This document shows positions 37,201 to 52,332 of a stretch of DNA of 64,000 nucleotides, piece by piece. The notes beneath the pieces were generated by a model. It was given only the letters and a program-made list of their open reading frames with translations. It was not told the origin of the DNA and did no database searches. The translations under genes were made by a program, and so were the position numbers. Source of the stretch: Dillenia suffruticosa (lineage: Eukaryota; Streptophyta; Magnoliopsida; Dilleniales; Dilleniaceae); the NCBI GenBank assembly GCA_033439265.1, contig JAVTVX010000012.1, positions 547,001 through 611,000 of the forward strand. The letters are read 5' to 3'. Each line of letters begins with the position of its first letter. Position 1 is the first letter of the stretch.

Positions 37201-40199
37201 ATAATATTTGATTTTTAACAGCCTTCTGGTTTAATCTCATTCGCAGAATTGAATTGGAAAGGGAGGATTTACCCTTTAAAGAAAATACCCAGCCAGTTCT
37301 TGAGGTTGCAAACTTGGGGCATGCAATGCATACTTTTGTAAACGGAGAATATGTAGGTAAGTCCCAAATGTTTGTAAGATCTTCGTACTCTACTATGAAA
37401 CTTAAGGTCTTTTCGTTTTGCATTAGAAAAAAAAAAAAAAAAAGAAAGAAAGAAAAGAACCCTGAAAAATTGAATTTTTGTTCTTGCATTGGTTGCAGGG
37501 ACAGGACACGGGAGTAAGACTGAGAAGAGCTTTGTTTTTACAAAAGACATACCCTTGAAGATAGGAACTAACGAAATAACTCTTCTAGGCATGACAATGG
37601 GACTCCCGGTAACAATGGCAATGCATAACCTTTTTCTCGTTTCCTTAACCTTTGCATAGGGACTCATGGTCATAAGTCTTCAATATTTGTAGGATAGTGG
37701 AGTCTATCTGGAGCGTAGGATGGCCGGAGTGCATACAGTGGCCTTAAAAGGCCTCATGACCGGAACCCTTGACATTACCCAAAATGGATGGGGTCACAAG
37801 GTAATTTACTTGGGTGATCGGTTGCTTTCTGTCAATGTGATGATGTAACAACTACTAACCATAAGGTCAGTAGTTAATCAAAATTAATAAAAATAGTTAT
37901 TGGTTAATTAAGATTTTTAGATTAATTACTGGTTAATAAGATTTAGCTAATAGTTAAATGAAATGGTTAGTAAAACTAGTATAAATAGTAATTTCTAAAA
38001 CACGTAATGACATGTATTGAAGTTGTATCGAAATTCCTCTCTATCTAATATTCTTTTCCTCTCTCTATTTTCTCCCCCTAATCTCTCGCTCCTCTTGATT
38101 TCACTCTCTCTTCCTCTCTTTCTTTATTTTCTATTGATTCGTGACAAATTGGTATTAGAGCATACAAATCCTTGGCTAGTATGGAAAAATGGCAGAAGAA
38201 ATTGGATATGAAACCATTGAAGAAGTTTTGTATGAAACCATGGAAGAACATCTCAGAAAGCAAAAAATTGAAATGGAAGAATTTTATTCATATGTTGACA
38301 AGAAAATTGAAGAATGCATCAAGAAAATTGATAAAAAATTGGATGTTTTAAAACAAAACTTGATAACAAATTCAATATTTTATTGAAAAGGATTAGCATC
38401 AATGAAGATATTAAAACTCTTGTGGAAAAGAGTAAGAAAATGAAAAAAAATCGGATAGTATCACAACAAATCAAATGGTAAAAGAAGCAATGTCAAAATC
38501 TATAGAAAAACAATGTATTGAATCATTTTCTAAATCTCTCATTTTATCTACTCTTAGTGAAGAAATGTTGAGGGAAGAAGGGTTTCAAATGTCCAAGAAA
38601 GAATGATTTTGCATGTCCAAGAAAGAAGTTGTTGATGACGGATTCTTGCCGATCATTCCAAAAATTGAAGTTTTGGTATTCATCAAACCAAATCTTTCAT
38701 AAAAAAGAAGTTCAAGAAAAAACTCTTTTAAGCTTCCTTATTTCTATTTTTCTCCCATTATTCTCATTGTAATTCAAGTTACATTCATTGTTTGTCTCTA
38801 TCACCTTATCTTTCAACACAAATGCAAATCTTAGTATAAAATTTATGGATTCAAATCTTAATTCTTGATTTTAAATTATTGAAGACAAAAATATCTTCAA
38901 AGGAGGGAAGTATTGTAACAATTACTAACCATAGAGTTAGTAGTTAATCAAAATTAATATGAATAGTTAGTGATTAATTGTGATTATTAAATTAGTTAAT
39001 AGTTAATAAAATTTGACTAATAGTTAAATGAAGTGGTTAGTAGAATTAATAAAAATAGTAGTCTCTAAAACATGTAATAATAGGTATTAAAATTTTATTG
39101 AAATTCCTCTTTATCTTGTATTCTCTTCCTCTCTCTATCTTCGCCCCCTAATCTCTCTCTCCTTCTCTTGATTTCACTCTCTCTTCCTCTCTTTCTGCAT
39201 TTTCTCGAGTTGGTTCGTGATAGATGCATACAGCTCTAGTTGCTAGTTGAACCAGTTTGATGGCTCTGTATAAGTTAGCAGTTTTGATCATGCTAACTTC
39301 TTAGGGAATTTTTTAACCCTAGCTTTCCACCAACACCAAAGAAACTTGACAATACATATTGGGCCTAGATGGATATCTTCAATTCCCATAATGGAAGCTA
39401 AACAAGTTTATGTTTGGCACCAATTTGCAGGTAGGCATCGACGGAGAAAAGCTCGGTGTGTACACACAGGAGGGCTCCCAGAAAGTAAAGTGGAAAATGT
39501 CCAAAGGACGAGGGCCGCCTCTAACATGGTACAAGGTACATAGAAGTGACTTCTCTCTCTGACTATGTTAGAAAAAAGAGAACTGAAAAAACTGTCTTAT
39601 GAGTGCGTCATTTCCATATTGTAGGCTTTCTTTGATGAACCAGAAGGGCAAAATCCTGTTGTCATTGAACTAGGCAATATGTCCAAAGGCATGGCTTGGG
39701 TCAATGGCAAAAGCATTGGACGCTACTGGACATCATTTCTCTCTCCTCTTGGACAAGCTTCTCAGGCTAAGTACATAGTATCCTGAACCTGAACTTCACC
39801 AAACTAATAAATTCTTGTACAACTAGTTGAGCTGAATCGGTTTTGTATTTGATAGCTACCATATCCCAAGATCATACCTGAAGCCTACGGAAAATCTTTT
39901 GGTCCTGTTTGAAGAAATTGGAGGAAACCCAGAAGGGATTCAGATTCAAACTGTTACTAGAGATATAATCTGTAGCATCATAACTGAAAACCATCCTGCA
40001 CGCGTGAAGTCATGGCAGAGGAAAGATAGTGTTATTCACAGTGTTGATGATACCGGGACAAAGGCTCATTTAGAGTGTGCGAACAGCAAAGTAATTACCA
40101 AAGTACACTTCGCAAGTTATGGAAATCCCCTTGGTGTCTGTGGACAATTTGTTGAAGGGGACTGCAAATCTTCTGATGCCAAGAATATCGTTGAACAGG

Positions 40200-40232
<33 letters not shown>

Positions 40233-40434
40233 GTATATGTATAAATGCATTCAGTTTAGGCAATTAGAACTTCTCACTAAGTAGTTTTTGGTTTTGATTT
40301 GACAGTATTGCTTGGGAAAACAAAGCTGTGAGGTACCATTCGATCACAAAGTTTTTGATAAGGGTAACAATCTATGCCCAGATGTGAAAAAAACACTAGC
40401 CATACAGGTGAAATGCGGACGTGGCAAGGATTAA
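34293..40434 (+). CDS. BGAL: Beta-galactosidase, GH35 family, secreted, with C-terminal galactose-binding lectin domain
   Basis: It would hydrolyse terminal beta-D-galactosyl residues of wall polysaccharides in the apoplast. I join 19 exons: 34293-34475, 34604-34699, 34911-35023, 35132-35198, 35287-35379, 35490-35633, 35726-35820, 35908-36013, 36160-36244, 36469-36587, 36664-36831, 36965-37146, 37247-37356, 37499-37608, 37693-37800, 39431-39535, 39625-39770, 39856-40198, 40306-40434, totalling 833 residues. Residues 1-23 form a signal peptide ending SALS. GH35 landmarks are [56 protein letters not shown] (acid/base Glu188) and LWTENWT (nucleophile Glu259). [11 protein letters not shown] lies in the beta-sandwich part. 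The last 85 or so residues form a cysteine-rich SUEL-type lectin domain ([30 protein letters not shown]). Intron 15 (1.63 kb) is enlarged by an LTR element. No disabling change was seen. Confidence 0.96.
36256..36405. repeat. Worn dispersed repeat in BGAL intron 9
   Basis: The tract has GGCGGCAAAATATAAAATAC, then GGTATAGGAATAAAATTCAA and GGAGGGCGGCTGATGCCCTT, ending TTTCACCCCTGAAG. The mix of AT-rich body and GCCC phrases resembles tracts at 660-720 and 1850-2010. Identity of the element is unknown. Confidence 0.35.
37844..39222 (+). mobile_element. Non-autonomous LTR retroelement (TRIM/LARD-like) in BGAL intron 15
   Basis: Two similar long terminal repeats, 37844-38146 and 38914-39222, start TGTAACAA and end GTGACA or GTGATA. 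Four bases after the 5' LTR is a primer binding site TGGTATTAGAGC (38150-38161), complementary to initiator Met-tRNA as in Copia-type elements. A polypurine tract AAAGGAGGGAAG (about 38899-38910) precedes the 3' LTR. Flanking 5-bp sequences GATGA (37839-37843) and GATGC (39223-39227) are a near-perfect target duplication. The 767-bp interior has no protease, integrase or RT; its longest frame (38189-38386, 65 aa, [20 protein letters not shown]..) is a charged coiled-coil-like peptide. The element must have moved with help in trans. It lies in the same direction as the gene. Confidence 0.9.
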
Positions 40435-41076
40435 CGTCCTGCGGTAATACTAACAGAGCTTAGCTGAATTGTCCAGCAAGAGTAATCGACTGTTTTCGGT
40501 CTTCTCATGGTCCAGCAGAAGTGACCATTCCCTACTTCTGCATAAAATTTTCAAGTGTATTCATAGAACCTCTTTTCTTCTCTTTTTTCTTTTCCTTTTT
40601 TTCCCATGCAAGAATATCATATCCGCTTTCCCATGTTCAGTCTCTCTCTCTCTCTCTCTCTCTCTCTACAAGTAGTGATATTTCACCATATTTAAATCAC
40701 TTAAGGAGCTCAGCAGTTCAACTTCATCCCTCCATAGAAAATCGGAAAAAATTAAGAAATGTGCCAGCCAAGATTGAGCTTCTCTCAAGATTGCATTAAC
40801 TTTTGTAACTGTACTTTTACAGTGGTATAAATGCTAAGGGAGGAAATGAGAAGAAAATAGGATGACAAGCTAAATATGATTTAATTGAAGCTAGGAACAG
40901 GGTCTCACTTACAATCTGTTTTAGCTCACTGATTTGTAATGCATACATTTTGTGAAATGAGAAACTAATAGAAAACCAATCAATTACACAAACAGATGAT
41001 TGGGAAAGCCATAGAAATTACATAGCACAATGAAATTGGGCAAAAAAGGAACTAGGATGTCTACCTTATGTGGAAA
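40435..41076. other. Convergent 3' flanks of BGAL and DHQS
   Basis: The stop codons of BGAL (plus) and DHQS (minus) are 642 bp apart, so their 3' untranslated regions share this stretch. A (CT)n run lies at 40638-40667. No gene is supported. Confidence 0.6.
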
Positions 41077-43989
<2,913 letters not shown>

Positions 43990-45479
43990 AGATTCAACTC
44001 AAATTAGGTGGAGAGAGAGAGAGAGAGAGAGTTGGCTTTTGATTTGGAGGGTGACATTTGATTTGGGTTTAGGTAAAGAGGGAAGATGAAGAAAGGAAGC
44101 GGGTAGGTAAGAACCGGGTTCAGTGGAGTTCAGCGCCGGAGCAGAACGGTAGGCCAACCTTATTCCTTTGTTGGTTAGTACTAAACCTGGTGTCCGTTGG
44201 TGCCTCTCACATTTATATATATATATATATATATATATGTACATATATAATTTGTTTTATTTTTCTTAATTAATAAATTCTATAATAATTTTATGTATAT
44301 ATTATTTGTTTTATTATAAATCTGAGTTTTTTTTCTCTTTGATTTTATAAAAAATAAATATAAGTTTTTGATGCAATATAAACTTAAATTCTATTTATGG
44401 TATTATTAAAAAAACACACACACACACACACACACACACCATTTTCTGGCACTCAAATTTGTTTCTGGTAATATTTTTTTTCATGGTACCAATAAAATTG
44501 ATAGGAATTTGTACATAGAAAGGGAAAAAAAAGGAGTCCTATCCTTATTATGTGAGATCGTGCCTTCATATATTTTGCCTATTTTAAAAGGTCAATCTTA
44601 CCTCCTCCCCCTTCTCTCTTTCAAACAAAATAAAAGAAAAAGGAAAGGTAACCAACCCTCGAAGCTACCTTCGCAGAGAGGCTGTCGAACTCATGAATTA
44701 TAGTTCAACTGTGTTATTCATTTCTTATTAAAATCTTGAGTTTAAACTTTTTTAATATTCTTAAAAAAAAAAAGTGAGACACTCGTCGTGGCTTCCAACT
44801 ATTAAGAGAATTTCAAGCTATTTGGTAAAAGAACCGACAGCCCAAGGCAAGGAGTTTCTATCTTCCAAACCATAGAAAACAAATTAAAACCTTAAATCAC
44901 GTGGGTCATATGTGTCTTTCACTTATTTTATTTTTATTTTTGTTTTACTTGTTTTTTCTATTAAAATAAAAAATTAGTGAAAAAAAAAATTTACAAATAA
45001 AATCATATTTTTATAGAAATAATTACACCTTTTATATCACCAAAAAAAAAAACCTACACCTTTTATTTTATTTAAAATTTTTCATACTAGAATTTCTATT
45101 TATTCTCAAATTTACCTTAACCTTTTCCTTTGAAATAAACTTATTTATAAATTATGTTCACTGCAGATTTATATTTAGTAAATAAGTAGAAGTTATACCA
45201 TATAATCGCATCGAGTTATTACTGAGTTATTGTTCAAATAGATTATATTTCATAGATTTCATATTTAATTAACTAAAATTATTTATAAACATAATGGACT
45301 CGAAATCTTTTGCTCCATCTTGATGTGGCTATAGTACTTAGACATATGTTCACACTATCAAATTTAGTACCAACTCTATTTTTGTTGTAAAAAAAAAAAA
45401 AAAAAAAAAAGAATAGAGAGGAGGGTTAATATTGAACTTTTTTGAGTTGAGTAACCAGATACTTTATTTTCTGAACTAG

Positions 45480-45605
45480 ATATCTTGAGTTTGATCATTG
45501 TGAATGGTGAAAAAGAATTTAAGAGAATCAACCCCTAAAATGAGGCTCACAATACTCGAACCGAGTTAGTCGGATAAATTCGGATATCGGTGGCAAAGAA
45601 AACAG
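45480..45605 (+). repeat. SINE-like dispersed repeat, plus orientation
   Basis: CTTGAGTTTGATC has a box-B-like look. It is followed by CCCCTAAAATGAGGCTCACA, then ATACTCGAACCGAGTTAGTC and GGATAAATTCGGATATCGGT. The last two phrases match the repeat at 25240-25310. Confidence 0.5.
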
Positions 45606-45620
45606 GATTAATGAGTCGAG

Positions 45621-45703
45621 TCACGAGTTCACACAGTTGACTCGTGATTTCGGCCCATTTTCATTCGGCCTAGATATTTGTTGGGCTTTGCAACGCAAAG
45701 CCC
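45621..45703. promoter_or_regulatory. Inverted repeats with site II-like TGGGCY elements, RAD17 promoter
   Basis: TCACGAGT (45621-45628) is matched by ACTCGTGA (45640-45647). Then GGGCTTTGC (45683-45691) and GCAAAGCCC (45695-45703) form a perfect 9-bp hairpin with a 3-bp loop. AATGGGCC on the minus strand (45652-45659) and TTGGGCTTT (45681-45689) are site II-type TGGGCY motifs. Such motifs are known from TCP-regulated promoters of genes active in dividing cells. They lie about 290-370 bp upstream of the RAD17 start. Factor binding is inferred. Confidence 0.5.
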
Positions 45704-45843
45704 GAAAGTGTACTCCGCATCACCAACTCATGCTCCGCCGATGCACATAATCATTTCTTCCTCATTCTGCTTCCCAACTACGCTAACCCTCTTCATCGTC
45801 CCCCACAAAATAACCCCCCGCCCATTTTCGAACCCGCGAAAAC

Positions 45844-45845
<2 letters not shown>

Positions 45846-45902
<57 letters not shown>
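45846..45902 (+). repeat. (CT)n tract in RAD17 leader
   Basis: About 28 CT repeats end roughly 92 bp before the RAD17 start codon. Confidence 0.9.
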
Positions 45903-45905
<3 letters not shown>

Positions 45906-45994
45906 TAAAGCTCTTCAATTAGGGTCTGGAAAAACATTCTCAGTCTTCTTGTCAATGTGAAACCCTAATTTTCTAGGGCATTGAAGTTCCTGCG

Positions 45995-48900
45995 ATGGGG
46001 AAGAGGGATGCTGTTGTTGTTCTATCATCTGACGAAGAAGAGGAAGATTGGAAACCAAATAAGAACTCTAGGTCGAAGTTGAGTTCATCTGTTCCTCAAG
46101 CACACCGTAAAGTAGCCAAGAAGAAGAAAGCTCGCCTCTCCTGTTCTGTTCCGCGTTCTCGTTCGAGTCGCGTTGATCAGATTGAACATTTGGGCGATGA
46201 GTTTGATGAAGCACTTAGGGCTTTCAATGGCTCTATTGGATTTGTCAAAAATCAGAGAAAGGAGTTATGGGTTGATAAATACAAACCCCAATCATTGGAG
46301 GAGCTTGCAGTTCACAAAAAGAAGGTTGGTTTCATATAGAGTTTGATTCACAAATTTTGATTAAATGATGATTTTTGCTGATTTTTGTAGTTCTGGTTAT
46401 GCAGGTGGAAGAAGTTAAAATGTGGTTTGAGCAAAGATTGAGAACTCCAAAGGTAATTCCCTCCTTTTTATTTGGAATCTACGGTTTAAACGCCAACGTA
46501 GGGCTAAAGGGAGAGCCCAAAAAGTATGTTTAGTGTATAGTCCTGCATAATCTCGAATATTATGGGTCATGGTAGGTGGACCAAATGATACAATGCAAGA
46601 AAAAAGTGCCTACATTCATGGAGATTGAACGCCTGTTGTATATGTCCATTAGGTGCCTTTGTTTGAACAGATAAAGGAAAATTTGTTAAATGGGCTTTTG
46701 TTTAATTGGTTGCTGCAGGTTGTAGGCTTTTGGAGAATATAGTAATTGAATCCTCCTCCCCCCAGTTCTGATTACCCCTCAAGCCTCCACAATGAGAAAC
46801 ACAAAAAGTACATCATTAAATAAACTTTTAAAGGACTCCTGGTTATAGGAGTACCACTGGGGCCCAGTGGTACAAGGAAACTCATCCCTTACCGGTGATG
46901 AGGTTTTGAGCTCCCACAATCCCCTTCCCTCTCGTAATGGCATTGCCCTCCTAATGGACCAAAAAATGGGATGTACTACTTCTCCTCTCGTGATTTTATG
47001 ATTTTATAATCACTTTAATTCATTTTTTTTCTTAACATGGGCATATGAACTTTTTTTTTTTGGGTCGTGAAATTAGACAAGTAGAATATTGATTTTAAGA
47101 ACCTTGCTCTTGATAGAACATTACCAATAGCTAGCTGCATGGTTTTAGTTTCTTTGCTGGAGATTTACTCTGCCATAAATGGTCAAATATTATGACAATA
47201 CTTGTCGTGTTCAGTTTTGGTTACATCACAAGCCGTTGTATGGCCTTGTTAACTCTATTATTGTCACTTACAGGAAGAATTTGATAGCTATGTGCTTGTC
47301 ATATCGGGACCTGCAGGAGTCGGGAAATCAGTATGTGTATCTTTGCTTCAGTGCTGTCCGTATGACTTCATTGGAGTTTCACTGATATCTTGGATGCTAT
47401 GCATCACAATTTTGTAGGCAACTGTTCATATGATTTCTTCACATCTTGGAGCTGGATTGTGTGAATGGAAGACACCTATTCCAACATTATGGCAGGAACA
47501 TGTCCACAACTCTAGCTCTGGTACTACAATTTGCACGATTTAGTTTTAAGAAATAATATTGTCATCAAATGGTTAAATATTGTAACTAACTTGTGGGGAT
47601 TGCTTTCTGTGCTTGGATTATTGTACTACACAAGTTATGATAGGTGCCTTATAAGGTGGAGTGAGAAACTAATGCATACTTTTCATAAGACCAATATCCC
47701 CACAGTAAAAGAAATTTGCCACTTGATAGAAATTAAACTTAAAGAGGCCCTTTTAGCATTTTGCATGTGCGTGTGTTTCTAAAAGCAGATACATTTGTAA
47801 GTGAGCCATTACATTATGGAGACCATTTTCTGATTGGAAATTAATTAAGATTTTGCTAGGTATACGCTACACATCAAAATTGGATGAGTTTGAAAACTTT
47901 ATAGAGCGTACAAGGAAGTATATCAGTTTATCTGGAGATTCAAAATCGTCCATCATACTCTTAATTGACGATCTTCCTGTTTCAAATGGAAAATTTGCCT
48001 ATGGAAGGCTTCAGAACTGTCTGCGTGTTCTTGTGCAATCAACTCGCACTCCAACAGCCATATTGGTAACTGAATATGGAAACACTGAGTCTGCTGACAG
48101 CACAGCACGTTCCACAGAAGAACTTGTCTTGTCTCTTGAGAGTGCTGGGGCTTGTAAGGTTGCCTTTAATTAAAAGATTATTACAGATTTTAAATGTTCC
48201 ACTTAATTTATCATGCAAATTTTTTGTGGCACATTTCAGGTTGTATTCAATCCAGTTACATTAAACTCCATTAAAAAGATGCTTTCTAGGATTTGCAGAC
48301 TAGAGCAGTGTAATGCGACAGCTGAGGAAATTGATCTGATAGCTAAAGCCAGTGGAGGTGATATAAGACATGCTATTACATCCTTACAGTACTACTCTCT
48401 GAAACCAGAAACAAGCTTTTCATCACCTTCTTCAAATGGTGCTCTAGCTTGTTTTGAAGAAAAAACAGTTAATCTCAATTCCTTGGATGTTGGAGTTTCT
48501 TTACCATTTGGCAGAGATGAGACCCTCTCTCTATTCCATGCCCTTGGAAAATTCCTTCACAATAAAAGAGATACCGAAAATGCTGTTACATCTGGTATTC
48601 ACTTCAAAATGCATTTTTATAGGAATTTAAAGTACTTATTTGGAAACAAGCTTTAATTATTCCTGTTTGTCTACAGCTCCTATAGAAAGCATGTGTTTGA
48701 AATGGTGTGGTGCATGAGAATGGGTTTTGCTAAGCATAGTTTTAAGTGTTATCCAAATATCCAGCAAATTGCCAATAATATTTGAGTAGTTCAAAGTTGT
48801 GGGAAGTGGTGTAAACTGTAATCGTGAGAACTTGAGAAGGCTTTGTTTTTCATGTCTATAACAATGGTTAAGAATAGTAATATAATGTTTGAGGGGGAGC

Positions 48901-51201
48901 GATATCAGCATAGAAGAAATACTCTACATTCTTCTTTTCTTTCTCTGTTCTCAGTGTTATCTAGTTATCTGAAGGATCTCCCCCAAAAATTTGGGACTCT
49001 TAAACGTGTTTGAACATTGATTTTATGGGTAGTCAAAAGCTGCATTAAATGAATAGTGAATACAATACTTGCAGATGTAAATGTTGCTTGTATTTCATAT
49101 GGTTACTTGGAGGGTGAAATATAGTTTTGCATTTTGAAGTGGACACTTTGGCCAGCTAGACTCTGAGACTTATTTATTAATTCCTGGAATTTTTATTTCT
49201 AGATCATGATACATTTCTTTTGAGGGAGAGATTCAGAAGGTTGCCGCTGAAGATGGAGGCTCCAGAGAAGGTTCTTTCTCAAGCTCATGGACAAGCGAGG
49301 CCTGTTGTTGATTTTCTGCATGAGAATGGTAATCCTCCAGCTGATAAATGCTTGAGCTAATATTCTAGTTGTTTGTGAGAGCAATGGTGGAGCCTTTTTT
49401 CATTTGCTGGCAAAATGATGGTGGATAATTAAAATACTTCTCTCCAGATCATACACAATCAAATGAATAAACAACAGTAAATAAATCAGCGTATTTTCTT
49501 ATCTCATTTAACATACTTATAATTGAGCATTTGTTTTATTGTTAAAGGGATGATTAACATGTACTTTACTAACTGCTGAAGGTAGTTGATATGAAGGTGT
49601 ATGAGATTATTTAAATTCGAGTTGTGTACTATCATTTTTGAATTTCAATGTAAAGATTAAGTGTTTCCTTCAGGAGAATCTTAAAGGTTTCATGGATAGG
49701 GTTAGAAACAATGTACTCAGCAGAAAGGAGCAACCTATTTCCTCTTTACCATCTTGTTCTTGGTTACAACATATAAGCTGTGAACTATCTGATTGTCTCA
49801 TCACTTTGGATCTCTACTGTGTTTTACATGGAAGAAAGCTTGCCTTCTGTCATCTTTGATCCCATATTGTAACTGCATTATTTCTTACCTTTATTATCTT
49901 ACTTTTCCTTGCTGCTTTTGTATTTAATTTAATTTACCTTTTTTTTTTTTTTTTTTTTTTACAGTTTTAGATTTCATCAGGGATGAAAACATAGACAATG
50001 CATGGACTGTGGCTTCATATCTCTCAGAGGCTGATTTCCTTCTTGCATCTTCTCGTGGGGCAATAACCAGAAGTTACGAGGCCGAAAGTGTTCTACAATC
50101 AACTGCTGTTTCAGTTGCCGTCCGTGGAGTGTTATTTGGAAATTCCAATCCACTGTCTTCCAGGTTTTGTTTTTATTCCTGTGATATGTTGATTATTCTT
50201 TCAAAAAGTGAAGTTTCATCACCAAAATTTTTAGGATGCAGGTGGCATGCTATTCGGCGCCCAAAGATTTGGCAGGTTGAGCAGTCATCGGTGTGCAACA
50301 AGGTAAGAATGTAATGATCATGTCACACCCACTCTTATTATATTAGTCTACGAGTCTCTCTCTCTCTCTCTCTCTCCTCCCCCCTTTACAATCCGCTGCG
50401 ACTTATTGATTCATGATGAGTGTGCAAATGTATGCATGTGTTTATGGGAGGCCCAGGGGTTGCGTTGGTGGTTGCATCCTTTTTCTGATGCTTGACCACT
50501 CAACTCTGTTGTTGAGTCCAAAGTGTCAGATGAGGAGCTATCGCTTTGGGGAAAAATGTATAATTAACAGTGATTCATGATATTGGTTATGGTGGTGCCC
50601 AAATAAAATGATGAACTTTCCCTTTGGTGCTTACTGTAAGGTGCATAGCTAGTTAGTGAACATAGACAATCTCCTAATGTCGATTCTGAAATTGTGAGAA
50701 TCATCTTACTTTGAAAGCTAGATCTCTAAGAAGGATCATGGGTGTGTGAAGTGCCAAAAGTAGTCTCAAATTAAAACATAATGAAATATATGTCCATTGT
50801 AATATCTCTCAGATCGGATACAGTTAGCTACCTCCCTTTCCATCAATGAGTTGTTGATGGGAAAGGTTTTATCACTGACATCAATTTGTTAATTCAGTGC
50901 TATGATATTGTTTTCTATTCACTTTTCTTCGACTATCTTCTTTCTGGAAAATTCTGTGTTTTGACTTCAAATGCAGTATGAGATGATGAAGCAGAGATTC
51001 ACTGCATATGATGGCCTGAGCTCATCAAATCTATCAGATGTTGCCATGGAGCATAGACACATGCTTAAATGGCTTGGATCTCGGCCATATAGTGGTCACG
51101 TATTGACACAAGGCAATGACACAGAAGGCAACAAACTTGATTGCATGACTTCAGATGGCCAACCATGTGAGGCTTCTGATGATGAGATAGAAGATTGGTG
51201 A
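45995..51201 (+). CDS. RAD17: Cell cycle checkpoint protein RAD17 (9-1-1 clamp loader large subunit)
   Basis: RAD17 joins RFC2-5 to load the 9-1-1 clamp at damaged or stalled DNA in the nucleus, starting ATR signalling. Ten exons join in frame: 45995-46324, 46405-46452, 47274-47330, 47418-47520, 47860-48158, 48240-48594, 49203-49328, 49965-50163, 50242-50302, 50977-51201, giving 600 residues, close to the Arabidopsis protein. Residues 1-90 are a basic and acidic tail ([21 protein letters not shown]). The AAA+ module starts [20 protein letters not shown]. Walker A is GPAGVGKS (138-145) and Walker B is IILLIDD (about 211-217). Downstream are [34 protein letters not shown] and [10 protein letters not shown]. 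The C-terminus is acidic and ends SDDEIEDW. Intron 2 holds a SINE-like repeat. The stop codon sits within a consensus-like donor (TTGGTGAGTG), so an alternative 3' end is conceivable. Confidence 0.95.
46853..46965 (+). repeat. tRNA-derived SINE-like repeat in RAD17 intron 2
   Basis: GGGCCCAGTGGTACAAGGAA resembles a box A region, and GATGAGGTTTTGAGCTCCCA follows about 30 bp later as a box B-like sequence. It continues with AATCCCCTTCCCTCTCGTAA. The spacing is right for a tRNA-derived head. No target duplication or family name could be assigned. Confidence 0.45.
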
Positions 51202-52332
51202 GTGTAAAAAAATTACATTAAACTTGAGTCTAGTGTACATAGGGTTCCTTCCCATTTGTATAAATGAACTTGGGGTTAATAACCACACAGTTTTGTCGAC
51301 TGAAATTAGAGAGAAATGCTTTGAGTTCCTATTACTCCTGAATTATATTGAGGTGAGATGTGCCTTACCTCTGTCTTCACTGTCTTGCGATTGAAGGCAA
51401 ATTATGTAGCGTTACAACCTAACCTGTTCAGGAAGGATCACAAGATACGGTCATAGTGATGGAACATAAGGCTTCTGGAAAACGGGTGTACACTGTGTAT
51501 TGAGTTAATGGTGCGCTCTTGCTTTATATAACATTTGCAACTTTGGATCCTTGTTCTCCCAAATGGATTGCTTCTGGATGGGCATCTTGTCCAGCTTTGG
51601 GCTAATCTCATCTTCGGCAGGTGCAGAGGGCAAGTTCCATTTATAATTTGCTATTCATTTCTTCTGTGCATGAATTTGCATTATTTTGGTCTGGAGGGGG
51701 CACGACACCCTTGCTAAGTCTTTAGAAATGGTACGCATAAATTACGGCGGTTGTATTAGGGCGGAAGTGTGTATTGATGGTTGAGCTGGGCTGGTCCTGG
51801 ATGGGGGCCTGGTCCTTGATGTGTGAATTACGGCACGCCACATGTATGAGTCTCTCAGCCGAAGCGAGACCAATTCTTTTTTTTTTATTACACAAGGATT
51901 CAAATCCTGAATTTTAGGATTAGAGTGAAAACGTGATCAGCATGCTGTCTCTACAGCGAGGCCAATTCTAGCACAACATGGGCGTCATCCTAGGTATATT
52001 AGTGGGTTTCCATGGGCTTTCTGGTGGTAGAAGAATCCCAAATGACACGTATTCTGTGTCTATTTGGGCCTAAACAAGAGGATTGGGCCGGATTGGGCTT
52101 ATGCCTTCAAATAAATCTTGATAACTTGGTCTATGTTATGAAATACTCTAAAGAGTTTGTACAAAAAAAAAAATAAATACTCTGAAGAGAAATAACATAG
52201 AAATATCCAACCTAATGAAAAAATTTAAACATCATAGAGAGATTGCGAAAACAAAATTTCATTTTATTTTTCGAGAAAAGGATATATAAATGAGGTTTAA
52301 GGGGTGCTATTGATAGATTTTTTCCCCCCTTT

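Larger units (their letters stand above)
43990..45994. other. Divergent promoter region between DHQS and RAD17
   Basis: No gene is supported. Features in order: a (GA)n tract 44011-44030 in the DHQS leader; (TA)n at 44214-44239; (CA)n at 44415-44440; several A runs, the longest at about 45390-45410; a SINE-like repeat at 45480-45605; inverted repeats with TGGGC motifs at 45621-45703; and a (CT)n run at 45846-45902 in the RAD17 leader. Confidence 0.6.

Noticed and set aside
37269-37673. 134-codon frame antisense to BGAL
   Set aside because: It overlaps BGAL exons with conserved protein sequence on the plus strand and contains a poly-Phe tract from an intronic A run.
38189-38386. 65-codon frame as a host gene
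   Set aside because: It lies between two LTRs just after a tRNA primer site, so it belongs to the retroelement interior rather than to the genome's gene set.
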